A stretch of DNA of 43,187 nucleotides from UMGS1696 sp045643285 (GTDB lineage: Bacteria > Bacillota > Clostridia > Oscillospirales > CAG-272), in assembly GCA_045643285.1 (NCBI GenBank), contig JAZUKN010000066.1, positions 1 to 43,187 of the forward strand, in the 5' to 3' direction. The translations under genes and the position numbers were made by a program. Positions 7,245 to 14,952 of the stretch are shown one piece after another. Positions within the stretch are counted from its first letter, which is position 1. Every line of letters begins with the position of its first letter. The notes under the pieces are model-generated. The model made no database searches. It was given only the letters and a program-made list of their open reading frames with translations, and was not told the DNA's origin.

Positions 7245-7967
7245 TCAGTCTTCTTCTTCGCTTCCGTCGCGTCCGTGCTTGTAGCAGACGTACGGCAGCA
7301 CGGTCTTATAAAGCGTGTACCCTGCGCTTGCGGCGGTCAGCTTCGAGAGGCGGTTGTCGTCCTCGCAGACGTATTTCACTTTTTCGCCTATCGAGAGAAG
7401 ATAATCCGTGAGAAGGGCGACACATGACGCGCCGTATCCGCGGTGACGGTATTCGGGCGCACATTCGACTGTTACTTCGAGCAGTCCGTCGTTTTCGCAC
7501 ACGTCGTCAAGTCCGGCGTAGCAGATTATTTTGCCGCCGTCGTCGCGCACTACAGCCATTCTGTCGATTTTTTCCGATTTGTCGAGCGCGAATGCGTCAA
7601 GCTCAAGTGAATCCTCGTAATCCTCTCCGTCGAGCGTGTCGATAAGCTCGCATTCCGGAAGTATCTTTGAGGTGTCGGCATTCTCACACCGATATTCGAG
7701 AAAGATGCGCTCCTTTGCGTGTGCCGTAGAATAATCCATTTTCTCCATAACGGGCGAAATAAGCTCATCAAGGCACGCGAGCGCGTCTTCGGTAAACGGC
7801 TCGTCTCCGTGTTTTTGTTCAAATTCGCGCGCCTTGTCCATAACGAACGAATACGCGATTATCCGCAAATCTCCCGATGTTTTCTTCTCTATCTGAACGG
7901 GAACCGCGATGTGGTAGCCCGACGAGATTATGTCTCTTTCAAATTCTATGTCTTCAGCGTCGACCAT
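7245..7967 (-). CDS. GNAT-family N-acetyltransferase
   Basis: 240 residues. The C-terminal half (about 130-230) carries the GNAT fold: a beta strand ending IICYAGL, then the acetyl-CoA pyrophosphate loop RHRGYG at 174-179 followed by a helix, and a C-terminal GYTLYKT strand. The N-terminal 120 residues are acidic and not recognised; they may form a second, degenerate GNAT half. The substrate cannot be told. It has its own promoter (7996-8025) and stands alone between the mannosidase terminator and rqcH. A protein, antibiotic or small-amine acetyltransferase is equally possible. Confidence 0.82.
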   Translation of the reverse strand: MVDAEDIEFERDIISSGYHIAVPVQIEKKTSGDLRIIAYSFVMDKAREFEQKHGDEPFTEDALACLDELISPVMEKMDYSTAHAKERIFLEYRCENADTSKILPECELIDTLDGEDYEDSLELDAFALDKSEKIDRMAVVRDDGGKIICYAGLDDVCENDGLLEVTVECAPEYRHRGYGASCVALLTDYLLSIGEKVKYVCEDDNRLSKLTAASAGYTLYKTVLPYVCYKHGRDGSEEED

Positions 7968-7995
7968 TTTGTGTCTCTCTTTCGGTTTTTGTTTA

Positions 7996-8025
7996 ATTGT
8001 AGTCCATACGTTGCCCGATTGTCAA
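7996..8025 (-). promoter_or_regulatory. Sigma-A promoter of the GNAT gene
   Basis: On the minus strand TTGACA (8020-8025), 18-bp spacer, TACAAT (7996-8001), ending about 30 bp before the ATG at 7967. Confidence 0.7.
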
Positions 8026-8034
8026 GGGAAAACG

Positions 8035-8075
8035 AAAAACCGCGCACACCTTTTCGGATATGCGCGGATTTTTTG
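8035..8075 (-). terminator. Terminator after the alpha-mannosidase gene
   Basis: Stem CCGCGCA/TGCGCGG with flanking A and T runs on both sides, 8 bp past the mannosidase stop codon. It could act in both directions; only the minus-strand gene ends here. Confidence 0.75.
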
Positions 8076-8082
8076 TGATCAT

Positions 8083-10875
8083 TTACTTTACAACTACTGT
8101 TACGAAGTCGTACTTCGGGCAGGTGAATTCGATCTTGCCGCCGTTTACCGGAATATCGGCGAGCTTGTTTTCGCCTGCGTCTGCGTAGTAAGCCTGCTTT
8201 ACGCCGCCTGCGACTGTGAGCGTGACTTTCTTGTCGCGTCCGTCGTCGTCGAATACGCGCACTGCCGTGCCTTCGCCGTCCTCGGAAACCTTGATAGCAG
8301 AAACCTTGACGTCTCCTGCATAAGAGAGTGCCTGTCCTTCAAGTCCGAGCTTTCCGCCGTGCTTGATAGACGCGATGAACGGCATCGGATGATTGAACTT
8401 GTCGGAGATCTCTTTCATTTCGCTCAGTCCTGCCGCCACTACGCCGATCGTGATGAACTGTTCGCCGAAGTCGGAGCACGGATCGGGGTCAGTCGCGGTG
8501 TGCATGAGCGTTACAGCCGCCATTTCGTCGGTTACTCTGTAGCCGTACTTTGAATCGCACATAATGCCGATCTTGTCTTCCGATGCGCCGCAGAGACCGA
8601 TGTAGGAGATAGCCGGAACGTCGCTGTTCTGGTTCGATCTTTCGATATATCCGAACGGTATGTCGCAGTGGAACTTGCCGTTTCTTCTGTAGCTTACGGG
8701 AACCGCGAAGTTGAGCTGAGGAATGTAGCTTCCCTCTCCCTCTTCTTTCCAGTTGACGAGCGTGTCGAATTCAAGCATACGGCTTCCTTTTTTCAGCGAG
8801 ACCGTGCAGGTCATCCACGAACGGCCGAAGAGTATCTCATATTTGAACTTTGAGACGATGCCGCCGCACGGTTCTTCAACAAGACGGCACTTGCCCTCTC
8901 TGTTGAGGTTCTTTATCTGCGTGTACGGACCGATCTTCCACGATGTCATGCCGCGCTTCGTGCTTTCCTGAATGAGACGGAAATAGCAGGACGGCTGAGA
9001 AATGAGCGTCTCGCCTGTCTTCTTGTCGTACAGCTCGCAAAGCTCCATTGTAACGACGTCGAATTTTGCTCTGATGAAGTCGTTTTCAAGTACAACGGGG
9101 AAGTCTTCGAGAATTTCGTTCGATCTTGTGTAAACGCCCGGATCAAGATTGAGATGTCCGTCGACTTTCTTCGGTCTGAGAATTACCGTTGTATAGCCGT
9201 ATGCGGGAATGTTCACTTTGACGAGGAATTTGTTGTACTGGTGCCACCAATATCCGCGTCCGCCCTCTGTCTGGCAGTATTCGATCGGATTTCCGTCGGC
9301 ATCTGCGAACTCAGCCATGCCGAGGTCGTAGTTGTAGTCCCATACCATGATCTCGGTGAACTCGTCGCGCGTGTAGCCTGTGGGGTTGAAGATGTGGATG
9401 ACACGGGTGTTGCCGCGTCCTCTTTCGGTAGACGGCATACGGTATCTCTCGCGCGTTCCCGCATTGAAGCCGACGCCGCCGCCCTCGGAAACAGTGCCTT
9501 CGGAGTCGTCGTATTCGATGCCCGATGTGTTGATGTTTGCCGCGATAGCTCTCATTGAGGATGTCGCATAAGTCGAGACGTTTGCAAGCGTTTCCTGGAA
9601 GCGGCCGAGCGCAAATTCTCTCGTTTCACGAACGCCGGAGCCGGGAAGAATGTCGTGGAAGTGGTTGAAGAGGATGTTTCTCCACGGTCTGTCGAGGTGA
9701 TCGGGGGTGCGCTTAGAGCAGCCGAGGATAGCGGCAGACGCGGAAAGCGCTTCCGTTTCGTTGATTCTCGCCTCCGCAAAACGGTTTGCCATTTTGATTC
9801 TGTTCTGCGTCGTGTAGCAGCCCGTGAACAGGAAGTTCTGTTCGGCTGTCACGTCGGGGATCTTCACGCCGTTCTTTTCGCTCTCTTCGATGTAGCGGAA
9901 AAAGTCACGGAAAGTGCCGAATTCAATGGTCGGTGTGAGCGGCCATGATTTGTATTCAAGGATGCGTTCGATGTCGCGTCTTGTCGGTCCGCCGCCGTGG
10001 TCTCCGACTCCGTAGACGCAGAGATATGTGTCGAGTCCGGTCTGTGCCTTGAATTCGGGAACGATCTCAAACTTAACAGGCTCGATAGTGCCGAGATAGC
10101 ATACAAATTCTCTGTAGCAGAGGACTTTCTTGCCCGACGGCGAAACATAACGGTAAATTCTCGGAGCGTTTTCGTCGCCTCTCCAGTGGTACATATACTT
10201 TACGCCGGAGTTGGAGAGGATCTCGGGTACGTTTATGTTGTGACCGAACGTATCGGGAACGAAGTCCATATCAAGCGATTCCGGCTTGATTCCGAGAAGA
10301 CCGGAGAGGTATTTTCTCGCCTGTACTATCTGACGGACGAGAGACTCGCCGTTCGGCATATTCTTGTCGGGCTCTACCCATTCCGTTGCGGTGACTTCCC
10401 AGCGACCTTCGGCTATTCTTTCTTTTATTTCGTCGATCAGTTCCGGCGCGTATTCTGCGGCGATCTCGTATGTAGAAGCCTGAGACTGACCGAACGTGAA
10501 GTCCGGATATTCCTTCATTAAATCAAGAACGGTGCGGAACGTGTCGCAGGTGACCGTTGCCGTTTCGTTGTAGCCCCACATCCAGTTCATATCGATGTGC
10601 GCGTGACCGATGAATTTTTCGGTGTAGCTCTTTGCGATCGGCTGGAATTCCATGAGCATTTCTTCAGCCGTTTTGACGGCGGACGCTGTGATAACGCCGT
10701 CCTTTTCGCACTCTGCAAGGATGAAGTCTGCGGCTTCTTCGATCTTTGCGTTGAGCGAATTGTCGCGGTATTTGGAAATAGCGTCGAGATAAGTGATCTC
10801 CGAGCAGATACGGAGAGCATTGCCGCTTTCGCCTCTGCGTGCGTTGAGCTTCTTCAGTTTTTCAAGGTACGTCAT
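8083..10875 (-). CDS. GH38 alpha-mannosidase
   Basis: 930 residues from the ATG at 10875, which follows GAAAGGAAAAGAAT. An upstream in-frame ATG at 10953 falls inside the -35 box and is rejected. The GH38 signatures are clear: the zinc-binding H-x-H-x-D in GHAHIDMNWMW (H91, H93, D95) and the nucleophile region PDTFGH (D208). A helical domain and large beta-sandwich domains follow. There is no signal peptide, so it acts in the cytoplasm on imported mannosides such as N-glycan fragments. It is retaining, hydrolysing alpha-mannosidic bonds. It is transcribed alone from the promoter at 10925-10953, divergent from the abrB-like gene. Linkage preference cannot be read from the sequence. Confidence 0.93.
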   Translation of the reverse strand: MTYLEKLKKLNARRGESGNALRICSEITYLDAISKYRDNSLNAKIEEAADFILAECEKDGVITASAVKTAEEMLMEFQPIAKSYTEKFIGHAHIDMNWMWGYNETATVTCDTFRTVLDLMKEYPDFTFGQSQASTYEIAAEYAPELIDEIKERIAEGRWEVTATEWVEPDKNMPNGESLVRQIVQARKYLSGLLGIKPESLDMDFVPDTFGHNINVPEILSNSGVKYMYHWRGDENAPRIYRYVSPSGKKVLCYREFVCYLGTIEPVKFEIVPEFKAQTGLDTYLCVYGVGDHGGGPTRRDIERILEYKSWPLTPTIEFGTFRDFFRYIEESEKNGVKIPDVTAEQNFLFTGCYTTQNRIKMANRFAEARINETEALSASAAILGCSKRTPDHLDRPWRNILFNHFHDILPGSGVRETREFALGRFQETLANVSTYATSSMRAIAANINTSGIEYDDSEGTVSEGGGVGFNAGTRERYRMPSTERGRGNTRVIHIFNPTGYTRDEFTEIMVWDYNYDLGMAEFADADGNPIEYCQTEGGRGYWWHQYNKFLVKVNIPAYGYTTVILRPKKVDGHLNLDPGVYTRSNEILEDFPVVLENDFIRAKFDVVTMELCELYDKKTGETLISQPSCYFRLIQESTKRGMTSWKIGPYTQIKNLNREGKCRLVEEPCGGIVSKFKYEILFGRSWMTCTVSLKKGSRMLEFDTLVNWKEEGEGSYIPQLNFAVPVSYRRNGKFHCDIPFGYIERSNQNSDVPAISYIGLCGASEDKIGIMCDSKYGYRVTDEMAAVTLMHTATDPDPCSDFGEQFITIGVVAAGLSEMKEISDKFNHPMPFIASIKHGGKLGLEGQALSYAGDVKVSAIKVSEDGEGTAVRVFDDDGRDKKVTLTVAGGVKQAYYADAGENKLADIPVNGGKIEFTCPKYDFVTVVVK

Positions 10876-10924
10876 ATTCTTTTCCTTTCGGGAGAGATTA
10901 TTTTTCGGTTTTTCCTTAATATAC

Positions 10925-10953
10925 AGTATATCATAACGCCGCGGATATTTCAA
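10925..10953 (-). promoter_or_regulatory. Sigma-A promoter of the alpha-mannosidase gene
   Basis: On the minus strand TTGAAA (10948-10953), 17 bp, TATACT (10925-10930), about 50 bp before the ATG at 10875. The 307-bp divergent gap 10876-11182 holds this promoter and the abrB promoter; nothing else is evident there. Confidence 0.78.
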
Positions 10954-11075
10954 GCAGTGGGCGAAATAATCCGACGATTATTTTTTATTCGACAAAGATT
11001 GACTTTTTTCCTCAAAATGGAAAAAATAGAGAGAAAATAAGCGTGGAAAATTTACAGTTTTTGTCAAATTTACTC

Positions 11076-11104
11076 TTGACAGAAAGAAAGAAATATGATA
11101 TACT
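11076..11104 (+). promoter_or_regulatory. Sigma-A promoter of the abrB-like gene
   Basis: TTGACA (11076-11081), 17 bp, TATACT (11099-11104). The leader to the ATG at 11183 is about 70 nt and A-rich, ending in AAAAAGGAGAAA. Confidence 0.82.
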
Positions 11105-11182
11105 GTATACACAGCGAAGAAAAACCACAATATATGCGAAAAAACGTAAGAAAGAGAAAAAACAGCAAAAAGGAGAAATAAT

Positions 11183-11425
11183 ATGAAAACACTCGGAACG
11201 GTACGCCATATAGATGAGCTCGGAAGAATAGTGCTTCCGATAGAAACGAGAAGACGGCTCGGACTTGAAACAAAGGATCCCGTTGAGATATTCGTCGAAA
11301 AAGACCGCATAGTGCTGAAAAAGTACGCACCGGCGTGCGTCTTCTGCGGCTCGGAAAACGCACTCGTCGATTATAAGGAAAAGAAGATCTGCAAAACCTG
11401 CCTCAGCGAGCTGACAGCAAAGTAA
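11183..11425 (+). CDS. AbrB/SpoVT-type transcriptional regulator with zinc-ribbon tail
   Basis: 80 residues. Positions 1-48 form the swapped-hairpin AbrB DNA-binding domain (VRHIDELGRIVLPIETRRRL, then VEIFVEKDRIVLKKY). The last 30 residues hold two CxxC pairs (C52/C55 and C70/C73), which look like a small zinc ribbon. AbrB-family dimers act as transition-state or sporulation regulators in Bacillota; the target here is unknown. The AAGGAG Shine-Dalgarno is ideal. It is monocistronic, with a consensus promoter upstream and a terminator at 11509-11552. The short AbrB-plus-ribbon architecture is seen in many Clostridia. Confidence 0.9.
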   Translation: MKTLGTVRHIDELGRIVLPIETRRRLGLETKDPVEIFVEKDRIVLKKYAPACVFCGSENALVDYKEKKICKTCLSELTAK

Positions 11426-11430
11426 GAGAT

Positions 11431-11459
11431 AAATGGCAAATTGCAAGTGGCAAATTAGG
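11431..11459. repeat. Short GGCAAATT-type intergenic repeat
   Basis: A roughly 29-bp run of TGGCAAATTGCAAG-type units just after the abrB-like stop codon. An inverted relative lies at 36022-36058. Both sit in gene-free DNA. Confidence 0.6.
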
Positions 11460-11508
11460 ATAAAATCAAAATTCACTGCACGAAAGCCTTGTATAAAATA
11501 AAAAATCC

Positions 11509-11552
11509 CGACAGGTTCGACGCAATATTTACGTCATTCCTGCCGTTTTTTC
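11509..11552 (+). terminator. Terminator of the abrB-like gene
   Basis: Stem CGACAGG/CCTGCCG with an inner GACG/CGTC helix, followed by TTTTTT from 11546. It lies 84 bp past the stop codon. Confidence 0.75.
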
Positions 11553-11637
11553 ATTTTTTCGGAAAAATTTCGTCCGTTTTTGCGAAATGCATCCATTTTA
11601 TCACAATTATATGAATCTGATGTTTCGTAATGTTGCT

Positions 11638-11692
11638 GTTTTGTTGCAAATCAACAAAAACGGTTGATTCACTCGCCGATGTATGTTATCAT
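11638..11692 (+). promoter_or_regulatory. Promoter and operator-like palindrome of the SLH gene
   Basis: A palindrome GTTTTGTTG-N5-CAACAAAAAC (11638-11661, one extra A) directly abuts a candidate promoter TTGATT (11664-11669), 17 bp, TATCAT (11687-11692). A repressor or activator site overlapping the -35 is plausible. The 358-bp gap 11426-11783 contains only this, the repeat at 11431 and the terminator. Confidence 0.5.
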
Positions 11693-11783
11693 TTATTCGC
11701 GGCGAACGACAGACGAAACAAAACGGTGTTCAAAGTCAAACAGAAGTCGGCGTCGCAGAATACCACAAAACGGAGGAATACCA

Positions 11784-14201
11784 ATGAATAATTTCAAAAA
11801 AATACTCGCATCCACTCTCGCGGCGGCAATGGTCGCAGGCGGCTCGACTCTCACATTCGCGCGTAATTATTCGGATGTGAAACCGGAAAGTCCGCACAGC
11901 ACGGAGATCTCAATACTTTCCGATCTCGGCGTGATCCTCGGGACAAGCGAAAACGAGTTCTCGCCCGAAAAGCCCGTAACGAGAGAACAGATGGCGGCGC
12001 TTCTGTTCCGTCTGATGCTCGGCAGAGACGACGCAGGACAGGTGAACTCCACGAACTTCACCGACCTTTACGAACCTTATTATAACGGAGCTATTTCGTG
12101 GGCGCACTCTTCGGGACTCATCCTCGGCGTGTCTGAGGACAGATTCAATCCGACAGGCGGCATCACAAAGCAGGATGCGATGACAATGCTCGTTCGCGCA
12201 CTCGGTCACGAAAACGACAAGATGAACGCAGGTTATCCGTGGAGCTATATCAGCACTGCGGCGCGTCTCGGACTCGATAAGGGACTTGAAAACGTCGCAT
12301 ACACCGATACTCTCACAAGAGCAGAGACCGCGAAGATCCTCTACAACGCACTTGTTTCCGATTACGTTGTTACAAAGACGCAGAACGGCGCACTCGTTTC
12401 AGTCTCGACGTCTATCATCGAAGACGTGTTCGGCTACAGCATCGCAGACGCGACTGTTGTTCCGTCCGAATCGAACGAAGTTACGCTTAATGTGAAGATT
12501 GACGGCAAGTACACGACTATCACAGTCAAAGCGGAAGATATGGGCATCACCGGCAGCGCAGTGAATGCTCTCGGCAAGACCTATAAGATCATCTACAGAA
12601 GCGAAAACGGCAAGCACACCGTTCTCTCGGCTGTTGAAACATCCACCGGAGAAAAGTACGGCGAATTCACCGTAAACAAGAACGGCACAGTGACTATAGG
12701 TGACGGCAAATACACGCTCGGTGAAAACGGACTTATGATGTACCACATCAAGGACGACGGCTCTGCTGAAATCATCGACAGTGCGGAAAAACTCGACGCT
12801 ATCCGCGGATTTGTGACGGTTGAGCTTATCAAAAACGGCGGCAAGGTCACCGCGGCAACGGTCAAGACCTACAAGCAGGGTAAGCTCGAGATCGACAAGG
12901 ACGGCAAGATCAATCTGGCAGGCGGCAAAAAGCAGGACGAGATCACAGTCATCATGCCTAACGGCGTGAAGAACGGCGACAACGTACTGTACAGATATAA
13001 CGAAAAGGCTGAAGAGCTTGAAGTATCCGCAGTGATCGACGTGGTCACGGGAACCGTCATCCGTCGCAGTGATGACAAGGTGACTATCGGCGAGACAGTC
13101 TACTCTATCGGCAACGACAGAGCAGGTATCACAGCGGAAGAGATCGCAAAGAAGCTCATGCCCGGCAAGGAAGTCAGCGTGCTCGTCGTTGACGGCGCAG
13201 TCATCGGCATAGTTGACGGAGAAGTGAAGTACGACGACGGACAGTATCTCGTATCTATCTCCGACGCGCGGCTCGTATTTGAAAACGGTGCATTCCGCTA
13301 CGTCATGACAGTGTATGCGGACGGTGAAATGAAGAACGTTTATGTGAACGAACCGAACGCAAAGGCAGGATATATCTACCGTTACACCGTAAAGGACAGC
13401 GTATACGCGCTCACAGGAATCAGAGTGAACGGCAATAATATGGTCTCCGGAAACGGCGAATTTATTCAGAACGGCAGTGAACTCGGCTTCGTTGTAAATG
13501 AAGCGAAAGACACACTTATCACGCTCGTCGGCAACGGTATCTACACGCTCAACGCAGGTAACGCAGGTTACTACGCATCGTCCGACGGATCTAACAAGGC
13601 AGAATTTGTCACAGACGACGAAACTGTCATTGTTATCCGCGTGAACGGTGTTCTGACTACCGTAAACGGCAAGTATGCATCCACCGTCAAGGTAAACGAA
13701 GGCGCGGACGTTGTAGCCGTGATGAAGAACGAAGTAGGTGCTGTCGAAACGCTTAAGTACCTCTATATCTCCGACGGTTCGCTCGGCAACTATACGCTGA
13801 ACGCAGAGACGGTCCGTGTTCTTGCGAACAACGGCTACGTTCTCTCCGACGGCAAGGTCTACAGCGAATACACGGTCTACTCGTTCGCGTCAGGCAAGGT
13901 CGAGACGATGCTTTCCGGCGAAAACGGACTTGAAATCGGCTCCGACTACCGCACCGGCAAGGACGGTACGATCACTGCGGACAAGGCTGAAGCTATGCAG
14001 TCCGGCAAGGTGAACGGTTACACTTCCGGCACAGTGACTATCGGCGACAAGACTTATACAGTTGACAGTGAAATGAAGGGCGTTCTTCTCTCCCGCGACG
14101 GCAAGACTGCGGAAGTGGCGATCCCCTCAATGTACGGTATGACTGTAGAATACGTCGCACGTGACGGCGAAGTAGTGTTCATCATGATCTACGCAAAATA
14201 A
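11784..14201 (+). CDS. SLH-domain cell-surface protein
   Basis: 805 residues from the ATG at 11784, preceded by CGGAGGAATACCA. The in-frame ATG at 11664 overlaps the promoter and lacks a ribosome site. Residues 1-27 are a signal peptide (N-N-F-K-K start, ending T-F-A). Three S-layer homology domains follow at about 30-75, 90-140 and 150-195 (TREQMAALLFRLM, TKQDAMTMLVRAL, TRAETAKILYNAL). These bind pyruvylated secondary cell-wall polymer. The remaining 600 residues are beta-rich, with many short VTIGDKTYTV-like strands, and are not recognised. It may be a major S-layer or envelope-structure protein. Codon use is strongly biased, suggesting high expression. It is monocistronic with a terminator at 14215. 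Confidence 0.88.
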   Translation: MNNFKKILASTLAAAMVAGGSTLTFARNYSDVKPESPHSTEISILSDLGVILGTSENEFSPEKPVTREQMAALLFRLMLGRDDAGQVNSTNFTDLYEPYYNGAISWAHSSGLILGVSEDRFNPTGGITKQDAMTMLVRALGHENDKMNAGYPWSYISTAARLGLDKGLENVAYTDTLTRAETAKILYNALVSDYVVTKTQNGALVSVSTSIIEDVFGYSIADATVVPSESNEVTLNVKIDGKYTTITVKAEDMGITGSAVNALGKTYKIIYRSENGKHTVLSAVETSTGEKYGEFTVNKNGTVTIGDGKYTLGENGLMMYHIKDDGSAEIIDSAEKLDAIRGFVTVELIKNGGKVTAATVKTYKQGKLEIDKDGKINLAGGKKQDEITVIMPNGVKNGDNVLYRYNEKAEELEVSAVIDVVTGTVIRRSDDKVTIGETVYSIGNDRAGITAEEIAKKLMPGKEVSVLVVDGAVIGIVDGEVKYDDGQYLVSISDARLVFENGAFRYVMTVYADGEMKNVYVNEPNAKAGYIYRYTVKDSVYALTGIRVNGNNMVSGNGEFIQNGSELGFVVNEAKDTLITLVGNGIYTLNAGNAGYYASSDGSNKAEFVTDDETVIVIRVNGVLTTVNGKYASTVKVNEGADVVAVMKNEVGAVETLKYLYISDGSLGNYTLNAETVRVLANNGYVLSDGKVYSEYTVYSFASGKVETMLSGENGLEIGSDYRTGKDGTITADKAEAMQSGKVNGYTSGTVTIGDKTYTVDSEMKGVLLSRDGKTAEVAIPSMYGMTVEYVARDGEVVFIMIYAK

Positions 14202-14214
14202 GCAGACAACAAAA

Positions 14215-14255
14215 AACAGACACGGCAGAAAAAAATCTGTCGTGTCTGTTCCTTT
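14215..14255 (+). terminator. Terminator of the SLH gene
   Basis: Near-perfect 15-bp stem AACAGACACGGCAGA/TCTGTCGTGTCTGTT (one G-U) with an A-rich loop, then CCTTTAT, 13 bp past the stop codon. Confidence 0.75.
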
Positions 14256-14338
14256 ATACGCGATAGCGTATATCATCTCACGAAGTGAGATATCATACCG
14301 CAGGTATATCATAAATCCCGAAAGGGATTTATATCATT
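14256..14338. repeat. Tandem array of small palindromes with ATATCAT spacers
   Basis: Four hairpins in a row: 14256-14271 (ATACGC/GCGTAT), 14277-14289 (CTCAC/GTGAG), 14297-14305 (ACC/GGT) and 14313-14330 (AAATCCC/GGGATTT). The arms differ in sequence; the spacers (ATATCAT) are constant. An array with the same architecture but TCATCG spacers is at 35945-36021. The function is unknown. Confidence 0.85.
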
Positions 14339-14366
14339 AAAAAAGACACCCTACGGTGTCTTTTTT
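14339..14366 (-). terminator. Terminator of tRNA-Gly
   Basis: Perfect 12-bp stem AAAAAAGACACC/GGTGTCTTTTTT with loop CTAC. It lies 3 bp past the 3' end of the tRNA on the minus strand. Confidence 0.85.
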
Positions 14367-14369
14367 CAA

Positions 14370-14440
14370 AGCAAGATACGGGAGTCGAACCCGCCTCTGA
14401 GGCTTGGGAAGCATCCGTTCTACCGATGAACTAATCCTGC
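14370..14440 (-). tRNA. tRNA-Gly(CCC)
   Basis: A 71-nt cloverleaf on the minus strand. The 7-bp acceptor stem (GCAGGAT with ATCTTGC) has one G-U. The D stem is GTTC/GAAC, the anticodon loop TTCCCAA gives anticodon CCC, and the T arm is GCGGG-TTCGACT-CCCGT. The discriminator base is U, as usual for glycine. CCA is not encoded. The anticodon stem GATGC/GCCTC contains one U-C mismatch. Confidence 0.92.
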
Positions 14441-14449
14441 ACTGAAATA

Positions 14450-14478
14450 ATTATAGTACATCGGCGCGGTTTTGTCAA
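14450..14478 (-). promoter_or_regulatory. Sigma-A promoter of tRNA-Gly
   Basis: Perfect consensus on the minus strand: TTGACA (14473-14478), 17 bp, TATAAT (14450-14455), about 10 bp before the mature tRNA 5' end. Confidence 0.88.
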
Positions 14479-14497
14479 GTACGGATGCGTTATTTCC

Positions 14498-14952
14498 TCA
14501 AAGGGAGAAAGAACCGTCTTTTCTCTTTTTCACGCGGTTCTTTTTCGTCCATTTCTTAAGCTCATTGAAGATCTTTATGAGTTCTTTCTGCGTCTTTTTG
14601 TCGGCTTCCGTCGCCTGATTCAGATAAAGCTCTCTGTCAAGCCCTTTTTTTGAATACTGGACTGAGAACATTCCGCGCCGAACGCGAAGCTGTCAACCGA
14701 GATCGTGCTGAACACGCCGAGCCTGTGAACGCCGTTGTCGAGCGGTCCGTCGATTATTCTCTTGACTGTTTCGAGGATCTCCGGAGTCGTGATGAAGTAT
14801 TTTTATTTGTCTCCGAAGAAGAACACGCGCTCATCATTGATCTTTCCGCCCTCTTCAAGTGAGCCGATCGTAAAACCGAGTTTGTCATAAACAAAGCTGA
14901 AAAAATTTCTTTCGTTTTCTGCGTCTGTGCTGAAAATGTGCTGTGGATTCAT
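14498..14952 (-). pseudogene. Disrupted gene of about 150 codons at the end of the GH28-GH78 operon
   Basis: The ATG (14950-14952) overlaps the TGA of the GH78 gene (ATGA), with an AAAGGAG Shine-Dalgarno inside that gene, so it was built to be translationally coupled. The reading frame (MNPQHIFS..., ERVFFFGDK) hits an in-frame TAA near 14803. It continues with convincing sequence (KYFITTPEILETVKRIIDGP, LGVFSTISVDSFAFGA), then needs a one-base frame change near 14670-14690 to continue (MFSVQYSKKGLDRELYL, ELIKIFNELKKW), ending at TGA 14498-14500. Two lesions suggest a decaying gene, though sequencing error could explain one. The product family is not recognised. It overlaps nothing else apart from the 3 bp with GH78. 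Confidence 0.72.

Noticed and set aside
10876..10953. Longer start (26 extra residues) for the alpha-mannosidase
   Set aside because: The upstream ATG lies in the -35 box of the promoter; the ATG at 10875 has a good ribosome site and fits the family N-terminus.
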